In this document: one piece after another, positions 10,788 to 21,782 of the stretch
Layout: each line of letters begins with the position of its first letter
How positions within the stretch are numbered: position 1 is the first letter of the stretch
NCBI GenBank assembly: GCA_900708905.1
Contig: CAADRB010000081.1
Span: 275,748-339,747 of the forward strand
Length of the DNA stretch: 64,000 bases
Reading direction: 5' to 3'
DNA from: Hymenolepis diminuta
Lineage: Eukaryota > Platyhelminthes > Cestoda > Cyclophyllidea > Hymenolepididae
Notes under the pieces: model-generated
Seen by the model: only the letters and a program-made list of their open reading frames with translations
Told to the model about the DNA's origin: nothing
Database searches by the model: none
Made by a program: the position numbers and the translations under genes

Positions 10788-11588
10788 TGAGTTNGTTGTA
10801 GTGNAGGNTTGTTTGTGANATAAGTCTGTAAATCTTNGGNTATTTGTAACCTATCTGACACTTCTTGGCGTCATCTCCACATGACTATTGGNGGTAGCAG
10901 ATTCGAGTTCGATGTTTAGATGAGCTCCTATATCGTTTCCTTCAACAGGAATGCTGTTCACCCTCACTGGGTTTGGAGAGATATGACAAAATCAGGACAC
11001 ATATTTCCAGCACTTTTGAGAGGTGTTCTGATGGTCGTAGATGGCGAGGCTAGGAACTAAATTTTCCGCCGCATGAATGTAAGGCTGATGGTCGAGTTCT
11101 TGCATTGTGTCGGGTGTTTCACCTAGTTCGTCGGTTGTGCATCTGTTTGTTCTGTTATTTAGACATACCATCACGATAATAATAGGACATTTCATCCATC
11201 AGTGTCGTGAGCTTGTTTTGTCCAACTTATCTCGGCGCATGTGGTTGTATGGGGTCGCATGAGGTAGCATGCATCCGTGGAGGGGAGGAGGAATGCGTTC
11301 TTCTAGTTGGACTTGTGAGAGCAATTGTTGCAGACGTTTCTCATGCGAATCTGAGAGGCGATTAATGAGAGCGTTTTAATGAGAGAAGTCATAAGCGTTG
11401 ACTTCTGGTGCCATGCCGACGATGTCGGTGACTTGTGCAGCGACAGCAGTTGTGGGAGCATCATTGGTACATCATCTTCTGTTTGATAATGCTCCGTAAT
11501 TGGGATCTCTTTCGAATTTCTAGAACTAGACATATGTGTTCCTTGTGTCCAAGGTAGGAAAAGTAAGTCGAGCTGTCATAACATTTAC
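10788..11588 (-). pseudogene. Decayed CsRn1-type Gag (right arm)
   Basis: Mirror of 280-1080 with the same stops and zinc-knuckle remnant. Some of the ten scattered Ns fall here, near the knuckle. Confidence 0.75.
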
Positions 11589-11867
11589 ACCAAGTTTTGA
11601 TTCCTCGGACATTCACACTATCACAATCGGCTTGGAAACTACAATAAATGACTTGTTTATGATAAAATGAATGAATGAGATGAGTGTCACCCTCTTTTCT
11701 AATTAAAACTAATGCTTTGAATGAATTAAATGGATCATTCTTGCAGCATGATTCCTTCAATTTTAATTAATAGGCCTAATTTGTAATTGCTACCATTTCC
11801 AGACATTTATCTTCAATAATTGTGGCATTGTTTTGAAAGTTTTCGTCAACCGCAGGTCATTTTATTC

Positions 11868-14282
11868 TGAGAGTTATTTAATTTAATATATACTAATTGC
11901 AAATCATTTGCATCACTTCAATAAATTTTTTGCTTTCGATTGACTAACCACCTTACTTTCGTAAGTTTGAAAGTGAGATGTTGGAGATGGACAATTTCGC
12001 ACAACGTGAGGGGTTTTTCAGTTGGGACCCTTTTAAAAAGCAGTGCGGAAGATTTATTTTGGGTTGTGTTGACAATTACGAGTATCATAATGCGATTTGT
12101 TTTATTGATTTATTTAGAGCAGATGCCTTGTGTGTGTGTTGCTGGAAGGAGAAGGGATCACGAGGTTATTAAAAATTGCTCGCAACTTGTACATCAGTGG
12201 CAGCTCATTTGGGCTCGACGATAGTATCCGTCAGAGCCTGTTAGGCTCTTCTTCAATGTCGGCTACTGGAAGGAGGCTAGAGCATGATCAACTTGCTATA
12301 TAATGCGGTTATTCAATTGGATGGTGAAATGAATAGCACAAATCGCCCTGGTTCATTAGGGAGGTTTTGACACTAGTCACCTCTAGCAGTTTACATGAAT
12401 CAGATAGGCGAAATCACTAGTCGATGTTAGATGTGCGTGTTGGCATTAATGCGGATATACTTGCAAATAAATGGAACATTTCGTGGATATTTAGAACTGA
12501 TGAGCATGTCCCGACAATACAGTTAGTTGGTTTAAATTATAGCAATTGCGGTTCACGAATTGACCAAATCAACCCTCATTCAACGATCGCTCCGTTGTCT
12601 GATCGACCAGACCCTGTCATATTGAACTTGGAATTCCAATAATTGTCAGCGAATGGTCAAATTTAAACAAATTCATGTCCAAGTATGTAAATAGTCTCTG
12701 AATGTGTTCAAATTATGTTGCGTTAGATAAACAGCAAAATGATCAAATTTTCTCATTTCCACAAATGCATTATTCCACAGCCATTGGTTTATTCCGTTTC
12801 GTTTAGATTTAAATAAAAGTTAAAAAATCTTATCAGCTACTAACTGTTGCATCCAAATGTCACAGAAACTTGAAATTTTGTTGCACGATTAGCACAAAAC
12901 AATTAGAGAGTAAGCGAAGTGATGGAACGCCTATCCGTCAGAGGTGAAAATTGAACTTGGAATGTGCAAAAACCCCAATTAAATATGAAAGGAACTGAGT
13001 ATCCTTGCATCAAATTGATGTTAACTTGGGCATAACTCCTCGACGTGGTTGTAATTCTTCGAGAATATTCTACTGAATAAATCCATGAAATCCATGAATT
13101 GTGGAGATGCTTAATAACCATTAATCCGTCAATAGAGGCTCGACCATGTATGATCTGAAAGTATCCCCAAATATAAATAATGGTACTTCTGAAGACTAGC
13201 AGGCGCAAAAATAGGATAGGAGCAGGAAAATTAAATGGGACTTGTAAGGGCAGGGACATAAGTGTCAGCTAAACGGCAGTGGAGGTGTGGCCATGACAAT
13301 GAAACCTATTTATTGAACGTTAAGCGGAGTTTACAATTAAATTTCCATTGTTGGTCTCGTGGACTATTGATAAAGAATCAGATAAGAGGGCAGAAACATG
13401 AATAAGGTTATGCGGTCAGAAGAAGGCTGCAGCACACTCCTTTCCATTTGAAATTCATTATTCCTTTGGATAATAATGTCATAGTGAAAGAACACAGTCG
13501 GTGTTGGATAGATATTCTTAAAGGGAAAAGAAGTAGCATTAGGCATTGCTAATAAAGATATAAAATAATTCAATTAATTTGGCATCATTTTATTTATTAA
13601 ATGATTTACTGCATCGTAACTAAGTAGAGAGAAATTTATATGACTGGTTTTATTATTTGGCCCGACAATTTCATGACTGGTGAATGGTAGTCTTCAAGAC
13701 TTATCTATTTTAATCTTCGTGCAAAATCAAAATAGATGCATATCTCACCACAGGTAGCGCAACGTGAACCAACAATCAATTTGCCTCGTTCAATTTTCAT
13801 CGGGCACATTCACTGCTCCATGCAAAATCACAACTCTTTCAATTATGAAAGCTTTGTATTTGAGAATTGAGTACTCACTAAGCACAGTACCTGAACGTCC
13901 CACATATAAACCCGAGGTGGAGTTGAAACAATTTGTCTTAATTGAATGGGGTTCCGTTTTAGGAATATGTACACAAATAAGGTCAAAAATAATACTGTAG
14001 AATGTGAAGGAAATAATGTAATGCCAAATTGGCAAAATTATGTCGAGTACTTCTAATAACGATGTCTTAATTTGTGGGCAGGAAGAAATCTGGAAGCAAC
14101 AGGTGGGAATATTTTTACAAAAACTCGTGAAGCGCAGCATCTTTATTAATGTCAAAAAGGCCCAAGTTCACCAAGTCTCTAGTGATTTACAAAAGGGTAT
14201 TTTATATATCTTGGAGAACAAGTCAAAGATCAGATTAAAAGGTAATAATAAAAATCCTTTTAGTTTCGCTTAGCGTGGTGGA
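11868..14282. other. Gene-poor flank between the inverted repeat and copy A
   Basis: Several small frames, none recognised. 11978-12172 (+) encodes 64 aa with seven cysteines (ends ALCVCCWKEKGSRGY); 12424-12642 (+) encodes 72 aa. Overlapping opposed frames at 13764-14273 include MSSTSNNDVLICGQEEIW at 14040 (+). No splice-consistent gene or conserved motif could be assembled, and AT-rich sequence of this length yields such frames by chance. Confidence 0.4.
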
Positions 14283-14560
14283 GTTATAATGACAACTAAC
14301 TGTTCACAGCTAACAAATAACTACAGGAATAACAGTCACCAATTCGTAGCTGTTTGAGTTAGAGCTAACAACAACCGTGGAGCGGAACACCAAAAATTGA
14401 TTAGGCCAAATGTATTCAAGAATCCCATAACGAAGATTAAGACGTGCGGGAGAGATAGAGAGGAGAGCGTGCTGAGGAAGAGAGGGAGAGGAAGCGTTGG
14501 AGCTAAAGCGTAGTGAATAAGAATAAAAAGTAATTCTGGAAATGCTTAGGGAGTTATTCT
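14283..14560 (-). mobile_element. 3' LTR of copy A (internally deleted)
   Basis: On the minus strand it runs from AAGAATAACTCCC through TTTCCAGAATTAC, CTCTTCCTCAGCACGCTC and GGCCTAATCAA to TTAGTTGTCATTATAACTCC. It aligns to the copy B 3' LTR (48985-49485) but lacks the central 200 bp or so that hold the TATA region in B. Confidence 0.7.
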
Positions 14561-14779
14561 TCACTCTTCTCCCAAACTTGAGGTACGCAAAGGCGACATT
14601 AATTTCTGGGTGTGAATTGGTCCGAGTGTTATTGTCCTGCTCAAGCCAAATTTCTTACTTTTCGGGAGGCCGTAGAAAGTAGACAAAAAATCCGAAGGAC
14701 TTTGAAGGAAGGCATAGTGGATAATCATTGTTAAACCTTATAACGATCTGGGAAACGTACATGCCTTCCACCAATTGTA

Positions 14780-15770
14780 ACTCATTTTGGTTTTTCTATT
14801 TCCTTGACTGGAGGGTTTGGATGAAACACTGGAGAAGTGTTTTCTGTTACTAGCTTGTCAAGATAGGAAAGTTTTACGCAATCCATAGAAACAACAGATT
14901 CTTTGCCATTTTCAAGGATAGTGAAAGTCTTCTCGCCTCTTTAAGTGACCTTGAAAAGACCATCATAAATCAGTTGGAAAGGCTTACGGAGAGCGTCGTG
15001 GCGAAGAAAGATGTGGAAATAAGTTTTAAATCGGTGGGAATTAAAATAGGATTGGAGGAGGGCGGGTCGGGAGGGCTTTTGGATTTTGCATGTTGACGTT
15101 CACATGATTTGCAGGGTTTGCCCTAAAGGAATCGTTAGAAGAGAATAGAAACTGGCCAGGGAGTTTAAGTGGAACTCCAAAAATCACTTCTGCAGTGGAG
15201 CATTTGAGATCGTCTTTGACTGTTGTTCTAATACCAAGGAGGACCAAAGGAAGGGTTTCTGTCCATTTCTCAGGTGTACAACGGGCGACACGTGCTGCTT
15301 TCAGTTGACGATGGAAACGTTCGATCAAGCCGTTCGCTTGTAGGTGATACGCAGTTGTGTGAATCCGATTGGTTTTAAGAAGATTGGTTAGTTTGGAAAA
15401 AAAGTGAGAATTAAATTGTATTCCACGGTCTGCAATTATGGTAGAGTACACGCTGAATGTAGTAATCCATCTCTCCGTGTAGTCCAGTTTGCAATGTTCT
15501 TGTGACAAGATGGCCAGACAAAATGATCAGTGACAATTTTGCTGTTGTCCGTTTGTTGGGGTGTGAGAGATTGTGAAAAGATTCGAAAACTTGGCGTCGG
15601 AAAGCTTTAGGGACAAAAGGTCTTGGTAAGCCTGTTGAAGCGTCACATGTTATCAGACCGGGAGTTGTGACCAATGGAATGTCTTTTAACTGGAGAGAAG
15701 TCGACCTTTTGAGCTTTAGAAACAGGATAAAAAACAACAACATCAATTCGAGAAAGATAATCAGTGGCAA
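14780..15770 (-). pseudogene. Integrase of copy A
   Basis: Retroviral-type integrase remnant. The N-terminal zinc-binding region is recognisable (FRRQVFESFHNLSHPNKRT, then PSCHKNIA in another frame). Next to it about 240 bp present in copy B are missing, taking the first catalytic Asp of the D,D-35-E triad. The second Asp survives (IIADRGIQF) and the third acid is in GLIERFHRQLKAA, in one frame across 15041-15455. A GPF-like module follows toward 14850. The family role is insertion of element DNA into the chromosome; this copy is inactive. Confidence 0.82.
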
Positions 15771-16069
15771 TATTTTCCGAGTCTTTAACGTGTCTGATGT
15801 TGTTAGCGAACTGTAGAACTTAACCTAGGTGCTGGGTTTCTCGTGGAGTACATTGATCAGAATTAGCCCCACAGATATATGTCAACGGCTCGTGGTCAGT
15901 GAGGATCGTGAATTGACGACCTTCCAGGGAATATTGAAAATGTTTCACTGTCTTATAAAACACTAAAAGCTCTCGCCCGATTGGGTTATAATGTGTCTGA
16001 GTGGGTGTAAATTTGGTGGAGAAAGAGGCAACGGGTCGTGCTACATCTCCTGCCTTCGTTCCCGTACTA
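15771..16069 (-). pseudogene. RNase H domain of copy A
   Basis: Translation in one frame gives FTPTQTHYNPIGRELLVFYK, FTILTDHEPLTYICG and HVKDSENIATDYLSR, the Glu- and Asp-bearing motifs of gypsy RNase H, which degrades the RNA strand of the hybrid during reverse transcription. A TAG or TAA follows TQHLG. The upstream part is lost in the gap. Copy B has no visible RNase H because its larger gap covers this stretch. Confidence 0.8.
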
Positions 16070-16202
16070 NNNNNNNNNNNNNNNNNNNNNNNNNNNNNNN
16101 NNNNNNNNNNNNNNNNNNNNNNNNNNNNNNNNNNNNNNNNNNNNNNNNNNNNNNNNNNNNNNNNNNNNNNNNNNNNNNNNNNNNNNNNNNNNNNNNNNNN
16201 NN
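16070..16202. other. Assembly gap (133 N)
   Basis: 133 Ns inside Pol of copy A, between RT and RNase H. The RT side is a run of GGGGGA units on the plus strand; the gap in copy B begins at the same base of the element. Confidence 0.99.
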
Positions 16203-16990
16203 GGGGGAGGGGGAGGGGGAGAAGGAAGAATTGGTCTTCGTGAACTTTGGAAATTTTGTGAGCGGAAAAATCACTGCTGCAAATTTGGGAAGAAAACTGT
16301 GGTAAAAATTTATCATGCCCAAGAACCAGCAGAGTTGATTAAGGGATTTCGGTTGTGGGAATTGTCGAATCTTCTCTACTATTTTGTCAGTTGGTCGAAA
16401 ACCTCTGTCAGGTAGAGTATTGCCAAGAAAAGATGAGGTATTTTGCCCAATTCCGCTTTTGGAGAGATTTATGATGAGTTCATGGAAATTTAGCCGTTCA
16501 AAAACAATCTCCAAATATTTCTTATGTTCCTCTTCATTTTCACTGGTCACAAGGATCTCATCGATATAGGCAAAAATGAAGTCGAGACCATGCAATACTT
16601 CATCAATAAAATTTTGGAAGGTTTGGGCTGCGTTGCGTAGACCGAATGGTATTCGAAGGAATTCAAACCGACCAAATGGAGTGAAAATGGCGGTTTTGGG
16701 AATATCTGCTTCGGCCATAGGAATCTGGTCATAAGAACGGATAAGATCGATTTTGGAGAAGAACTTCTTATTCCAAAGATTGGATAGGAAGTCTTGTATA
16801 TTGGGTATGAAGTAATTGTCCGAGACTGTGATCGAATTGAGTCCACGATAGTCACTACGAGGACGTCAGTCACCAGATTTCTCGGAGACCAAATGTAGAA
16901 CGGATGACCAGTTGCCGGAAGAATGGCAAATGATACCAAGATCAAGCATGTGTTCGAATTCGTCCTTGGCAATCTTATACCGAGTGGGAG
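16203..16990 (-). pseudogene. Reverse transcriptase of copy A
   Basis: Gypsy RT. Landmarks on the minus strand are DYRGLNSITVS-type fingers, motif A with its Asp kept (SKIDLIRSYDQIPM, Asp codon at 16746-16748), FGRFEFLRIPFGLRNAAQTF, and motif C reading FAYIDEILV where active RTs have YxDD (Glu codon 16557-16559). The connection region ends FLPKFAAVIFPLTKFPKFTK. A TGA interrupts after KSGD near 16870 and there are frame breaks. The C-terminal edge runs into CCCCCT repeats (SPSPSP) and the gap. The YIDE change is shared with copy B. Confidence 0.88.
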
Positions 16991-17280
16991 AAAGGCGAAG
17001 GGTTCAAACCTTGACAGAGTTTCCAGGAGATGTAATAGAATGAGTGACAGAATGGTTTACTAGTTTGTCACGGCAAACAGAGTTGGTGAGATCTGGGAAT
17101 TTTTTAAGAATAGGGTGGAAAGGGTACCCATAGGAATGAATGCAGGTTGTAGAGGAATATATGGGACAGGGGTTTTCAGGACACTTGTAATGGAGGCTTG
17201 TTAAGGTGTCAAGTAACTTTTTTCCCTCGGAGATCAAGAAGGAGTCCGAAATGACAGAGGGAATCAGCTCCAGTAATCGG

Positions 17281-17560
17281 TTAGGAGACGTCAGCAATGA
17301 TGAAAATCCGGCGGAAGGTTCTGCGTAGTACGAGATTCAGATTGAGAGATTTCTGGCCATATGTCTTGATGGGAGAACCGTTAGCGGCTGCTAGTATACG
17401 AGGGTGATTTAAAGAAGTTCGGTCAGCGGAAGTAGAAGAAAATACAGGGATCTGTGCTCCAGAATTGATCAGATAAGATGTGACGGGGTTTCTATCTTGA
17501 AGAAAGAGGCGGATACTTGAAGGTCCATTAACAGTTTCCGCCACTACTGCTGGGCTGGCT
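17281..17560 (-). pseudogene. Aspartic protease region of copy A
   Basis: Retropepsin-like segment that would cleave the Gag-Pol polyprotein. It reads VTSYLINSGAQIPVFSSTS, with Asn-Ser-Gly where the catalytic Asp-Ser/Thr-Gly should be, then ILAANGSPIKTYGQKSLNLN and FIIADVS, the usual landmarks of CsRn1/Kabuki proteases. Loss of the catalytic Asp alone would inactivate it. The frame breaks near 17281, before RT. Confidence 0.75.
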
Positions 17561-17569
17561 CGTTTCCCG

Positions 17570-18392
17570 AGTAAGCCTGAAATTGACTGGATGACAAACA
17601 GTGGCGTGCTGAATTATCGTACCTGACGTGATACCAGCAAACATTATTTCCTCTACTTCTGAATCTTGGAGCGTGTCTGAACTTTAAACGCCGGCATCTG
17701 CTAAATTGGTGGCTGCGTAGTTTATTCCTCTGTAGGGTGAGAACATCAATTTTTGCTCCTAGTCTTAGTATGCACTTCTCTCAAGTTACTGCTGGTTCAC
17801 TTCCGGTTGAGGTAAGGTGTGAGGTGTGGGGAATCTCCTCAATTCGTGGATGTTCGGCATTTTCGAACATATTATCTGCCATTTCAGCCAGTGATTTTAT
17901 AGATTCAGTTTTGAGAGCATTTGCCAAGGTAGGCTATATGTAGGGTGGGAGTTATTTAAAGTAAAATAGCTTCCAAAAGTCTGTATCGAAGGCTTCTCCG
18001 GGTGTGTGCAGTTTCATCCTCTTAAGCAGTGCAGTAGACCTCAGTTCTCCAACGCAATCCTGTTGAAGTAATATCTCTATTCGCTCGGCTGAATATGGTT
18101 GGGTACGTTGTAAGATAGCAGCTTTAACGTCAGTATAAGGATTTGGAGAAGGCTTTTGGATGATATTTGCGAATTGAACAATGAGAGATGGTGGAATAGT
18201 TTCTATGAGGACATGGAATCTGCTAACTTGGCTCAATATGCTATTATGCTTGAAATGGGATTCTAAGACCATAAATACACCTGGGGCATGCTCAGGTAAG
18301 AGTTCACGTAGACTGATCGGATTGATCTGACTGATCTGAAGGGAAGTACAGGTTTCCTCAGACATCTTTTTCTTCTTATCCAGAATGGTCAT
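17570..18392 (-). pseudogene. Gag of copy A
   Basis: The first 146 codons are open (18392 down to 17952) and include QKPSPNPYTDVKAAILQRTQ and ELRSTALLKRMKLHTPGEAF, typical of CsRn1-clade capsid proteins. After a break the frame continues with KSLAEMADNMFE and a zinc knuckle, CWYHVRYDNSARHCLSSS (about 17591-17639), matching CX2H-X9-C-X3 with Ser in place of the last Cys. Gag builds the particle and binds element RNA. Likely starts are ATG 18392 or the Met eight to nine codons later (MSEETC). Confidence 0.82.
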
Positions 18393-18397
18393 GCCCT

Positions 18398-18449
18398 TTA
18401 CAGGGTCACCAATTTTTTGGAGTTAAGATAACAACTAACAAGCGGGATA
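18398..18449 (-). promoter_or_regulatory. Primer-binding site and 5' LTR stub of copy A
   Basis: On the minus strand: TTAGTTGTTATCTTAACTCC (LTR end, as in copy B), a short spacer, then ATTGGTGACCCTG at 18400-18412, just before the gag ATG. TGGTGACCC is the type of site matched to tRNA-Trp in CsRn1 relatives (recalled). Only about 25 bp of the LTR remain before sequence similarity ends. Confidence 0.65.
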
Positions 18450-20334
18450 TCTGACAAGCAAGAAAACTGCCTACGTAGTGTCACTGAAGAGGTGAGATTG
18501 GGAAATGTTTAAACATCACAACTTCCTCTTGCTATCACGATTGGTTTTAAGGATCACAAGTAAGAATCTAAAAGTATTGCAGTTAGAGAACTGAACACAG
18601 ATGATATTTAAGGACAATTATTAAAGTGGAAGAGGACCTCAAAGAAATTAATTTCAGGAAAATTGATCGGCGACGAATTCTAAAACTCTCAAGCACAAGT
18701 AGGTTCATCCATGATTTTGATAAACCGATCGGATCACGCCTGAAGAGTTTAAGGAAGCACGACTAGTGCTCCATGGTGAAGCGACGACATTTCTAGTTGG
18801 TACGGGCAAGGTGATCAATCATGGTATGATATCTAAGGACTGGTATTTTATAAAAGGTGAATAAATAAGCGGTGGGGTAATAAAAATGAAGCTGCATTTA
18901 AATGAGGAATGGAAACACTCGCGTGTTAATCTTCAGAAACTTAAATGTAAACAAGTTCAATCTTACTTTCATCATTTGCTTTTTAATTGATATATCATGG
19001 ACTTGTTTTTGGTCTCTTTGACTGTCACGGAAAATCGAACGGAGGTGAAACAGAGTACATTATTGAAGTGATTACACAATTAATCCTTAACAACTTCTCG
19101 CTTAATTTATATATTAACATCTGTTGACTAATAAAGAAATATTAACAAATCATATCCTTTTTTACAGTTTCGCATGCAAGAGATGGCAAATGTGTTAGAA
19201 GATTCTATATTATCAAAGCTCAAAATCACCCATTTTCTATAATTAAATTGGAATATGAAATAGTCAACATATGACTATAAAAACAGGTGCGTCAACAAGT
19301 TTATAGATAATATAGTAGCGCTTGCAAATATCATATTAGGAGGGAATAATCGGTGAATCTTGAGATGTTCCAAAATGCTCCAAAATATCTTCGATGAAAG
19401 CAAACACTGACATTGATAGTTTAGCGCACTTGGTTGCAAACCCATCTTAACCAAATCTTCAGTTGGTGAGAATTTCCAACTTAATTACACTTTAAATAAA
19501 TTGTAGTTAACGAGTTCTAACTCATGATGTTACTGCCACTATACAGTCCAACCTGAATACGGTAATTGCGCCGTCAAATTTGTCTCGTTCGGATCTTGTG
19601 GTAGCCGAGCTCGCGTATTTCGAAAGGGCACTAGGCCAGTTAAATTTCTCTCATTAACAAGTTGAATAATCTCGATGGATGGAAGATCACTTCAGGCACC
19701 TCCTTCTTCTTCATCCTCTTCCAATGGCCAATAAACTTGGAAGCCACAACGAGGTCCACTTAGTTTCACTTAAGTTTGAACTCTTAGCAGGAAATTTCGA
19801 ATAAATATTTAAATAATTTATTTTTTGCAGATATTCGCTTTTTTTATTGATTTAATTGAAAGTGAAATTGCTTTTGAGTTCCATCTAATTTCATTGTGCT
19901 CTGTAAACATAAAAAGCCTGCACTGGGATCTCATTTGTTTTCTATAGAGAGGTGAACTTTAATTCAAAGGACAAATTTCCCCGTATAATCCGTAAACATT
20001 TGTTACTTAGTTCAACAGCTTACGTTATATCACTTTAAGTAAAAGTTTATTCAAAAATTTTCCTACAATTGGGTGCATTTTCACAATAATTGGGAAAATA
20101 GTAACAAAGAATGATAAGTTTTAAAACGACGTTTCATATTTATAAGATGGAACTTAACAATGTAGAATAAATCGGGAAAGTGAAATATTTAATTTTCTAA
20201 ACTTAATGTAAAACAAATGACATTTTTAAGTTTATCACATGTAGTGATCTCAAGGTTATTGTCTTCAAATAATTTAGTCTTCCTCTGTAAGGTATGAGAC
20301 CGCGGTAATCGTTTTTGGTTGACGATAACTTATT
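18450..20334. other. Intergenic, nothing recognised
   Basis: AT-rich, without long frames or repeats that could be matched to the rest of the window. Confidence 0.5.
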
Positions 20335-20563
20335 TCATAAGTCGTTAAATTGATCTGAAATAGCAAGCACATGATTATATGCTTGCAGATAACTGCAACT
20401 CAACGTATCCAGGTCAAATTGGAGTTCCCTGATCGGAAAACTGATGCTGCTGATGTTCTCTAGCGTTGCAGACACGTTCGGTACATTATTTTTCAAATTT
20501 GATGATTTCTGTTGATAGTTGCTTACCCATGGAAGTGATGAAACCTGGTGCTGTTCTGCTTGA
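20335..20563 (-). CDS. Candidate terminal exon, unknown protein
   Basis: On the minus strand a good acceptor (pyrimidine-rich TTCTGCTTGTTCTGCAG) is followed by an open stretch of about 77 codons ending in TGA. It begins QAEQHQVSSLPWVSNYQQ and ends YNHVLAISDQFNDL, polar first and then amphipathic. No family was recognised and upstream exons were not found. It lies just before the FANCA-like exons on the opposite strand. It may be a real last exon or chance. Confidence 0.3.
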
Positions 20564-20851
20564 CTGCAGAACAAGCAGAATCTTAATTGTTCGCAATTTT
20601 ACTTTTCCCTTTTAATAGATTTGGCTTGAATAAACCTTGGGTTACAGAATGTCCGATTGAAATAAGGTGTATAATGACTATTTAGAAATTTCGGTTATTT
20701 ATTTTGGCATCACAAGTATGAGTTCTCATCGAAATCCAAGTCCTAGATGTGATTGGAAGTGGTATCGAGTGGTCGGCATAAAGTGTTTGCTGGATCCTCT
20801 TATTATAAGGATGACATTTTGTTTGAGAGCTTCTGTTCTCTGTGCATCTAG

Positions 20852-20939
20852 CGAATTTGACTCTCCTGAAATTTCCTGCATTATCTTACAATGTTTATTA
20901 AAAACTATCTTTCTACAAGCTCAATCAGCTATATTTGAT
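20852..20939 (+). CDS. Tentative additional FANCA-like exon
   Basis: 88 bp after a good acceptor (TTCTGTTCTCTGTGCATCTAG). It encodes 29 complete codons (starts EFDSPEISCIILQCLLKTIF) and ends in phase 0 at a weak GTTAAC donor, which fits the phase-0 start of the exon at 21783. The peptide resembles the FANCA segment just before the one encoded there (recalled comparison). The donor is poor and the similarity short. Confidence 0.35.
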
Positions 20940-21782
20940 GTTAACATAGACGAGGACATGATTTAATCAAGCTTGTTAAATGGTAAGTAGGCATCTCAAG
21001 TCGAAAATGGGAAGAATAATCCTGCTTGTTTCTGGAATGACGAAGAGGGCGTTGTTTTGTGGAGCCTGCATTGTACCATCCTGTGTGATTGGTCATTCAA
21101 ATAAGTGTCTCCACTGTGCATCGATCTGGTGATGTCAACGCGAAGTGTCCCTATCTTGGTTAGACAAGAGATATTCTGGTAACTCTAATCGTGGATCGTG
21201 TTTATTTTTCAGGGTATCTCTCCTTTTAGTTTAACACCGATACTCATCTGATCTCGGGACTGCTGACTTCGCAGACGTGGATGTTAAACTGTACTGGTTG
21301 TGATGGAAAGCAATTATCTGGAACTTACCTAGTTTCTATCTGATGAGGTTGATTTTGGATCTGTAAGCTCTGGCGAGATGGAAAGGCACATTGACAGCTG
21401 CCCAGTGGAAGAAGATGGCTTGTGAGACCTTTAATGACCAATATACTCTCGAAGCTGTTTGAGTTTTTCACCGAAACCTCTGTGTTATAAATGTGGGTTG
21501 ATGTTGAAACGACAACGAGTATTTGACGAACAAAGGCGTGGATGGAAGAAAACGTTTAGTGTATTTCCGGAAGTGACCAATATTTTAACTGTTACTCCGT
21601 GTCGATTTTGGCGGAATTTTCGTCTAATGTTACACTAATGTCTTTTCATTATTTCTGGTTAAAAATCGGTCAACTTGTTTGTCTTTTTTATTTGTTAATA
21701 AAATTTTGCAGCTAATACTTGTTTTGCATTTTTTTCCTGATTCATTACCGTATCTTTTTTTTTTTTTTTNTCTTGGATATAG

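Larger units (their letters stand above)
7596..11867 (-). repeat. Right arm of large inverted repeat
   Basis: Inverted copy of the left arm. Base 11867 pairs with base 1, so this may not be the true outer boundary. It lacks 84 bp net relative to the left arm where 2930-3070 is replaced by different sequence (about 8885-8945), and has one 17-bp minisatellite unit fewer. Ten isolated Ns lie between 10705 and 10892, each opposite a defined base in the left arm, which suggests uncertain consensus calling in a collapsed repeat. Confidence 0.93.
14283..18449 (-). mobile_element. CsRn1-like Ty3/gypsy retroelement, copy A (broken)
   Basis: Read on the minus strand the order is LTR stub, tRNA-Trp-like primer site, Gag with CHCC-type knuckle, protease, RT, RNase H, integrase with a GPF-like end, then a 3' LTR of about 260 bp. 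This is the gypsy order, and the Gag knuckle and primer site point to the CsRn1 clade first described from Clonorchis. It is dead: frameshifts and stops throughout, a lost 5' LTR, an integrase deletion and a sequence gap. Copy B (45652-49485) is its closest relative here, in opposite orientation. Confidence 0.88.

Noticed and set aside
7856..11760. Many minus-strand frames identical to plus-strand frames at 108-4113
   Set aside because: They are the mirror image of the left arm and carry the same dead retroelement remnants; not separate genes.
1..11867. The inverted repeat as a Maverick/Polinton or other DNA transposon with long TIRs
   Set aside because: No polymerase B, integrase, capsid or transposase gene lies in the spacer, and the arms are LTR-retroelement remnants, not dedicated TIRs.
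13764..14273. Overlapping frames on both strands before copy A
   Set aside because: Opposed frames of similar length without motif or splice context; likely chance.
16038..16415. Plus-strand frames running through the N gap
   Set aside because: Translate Ns and the antisense of RT; no meaning.
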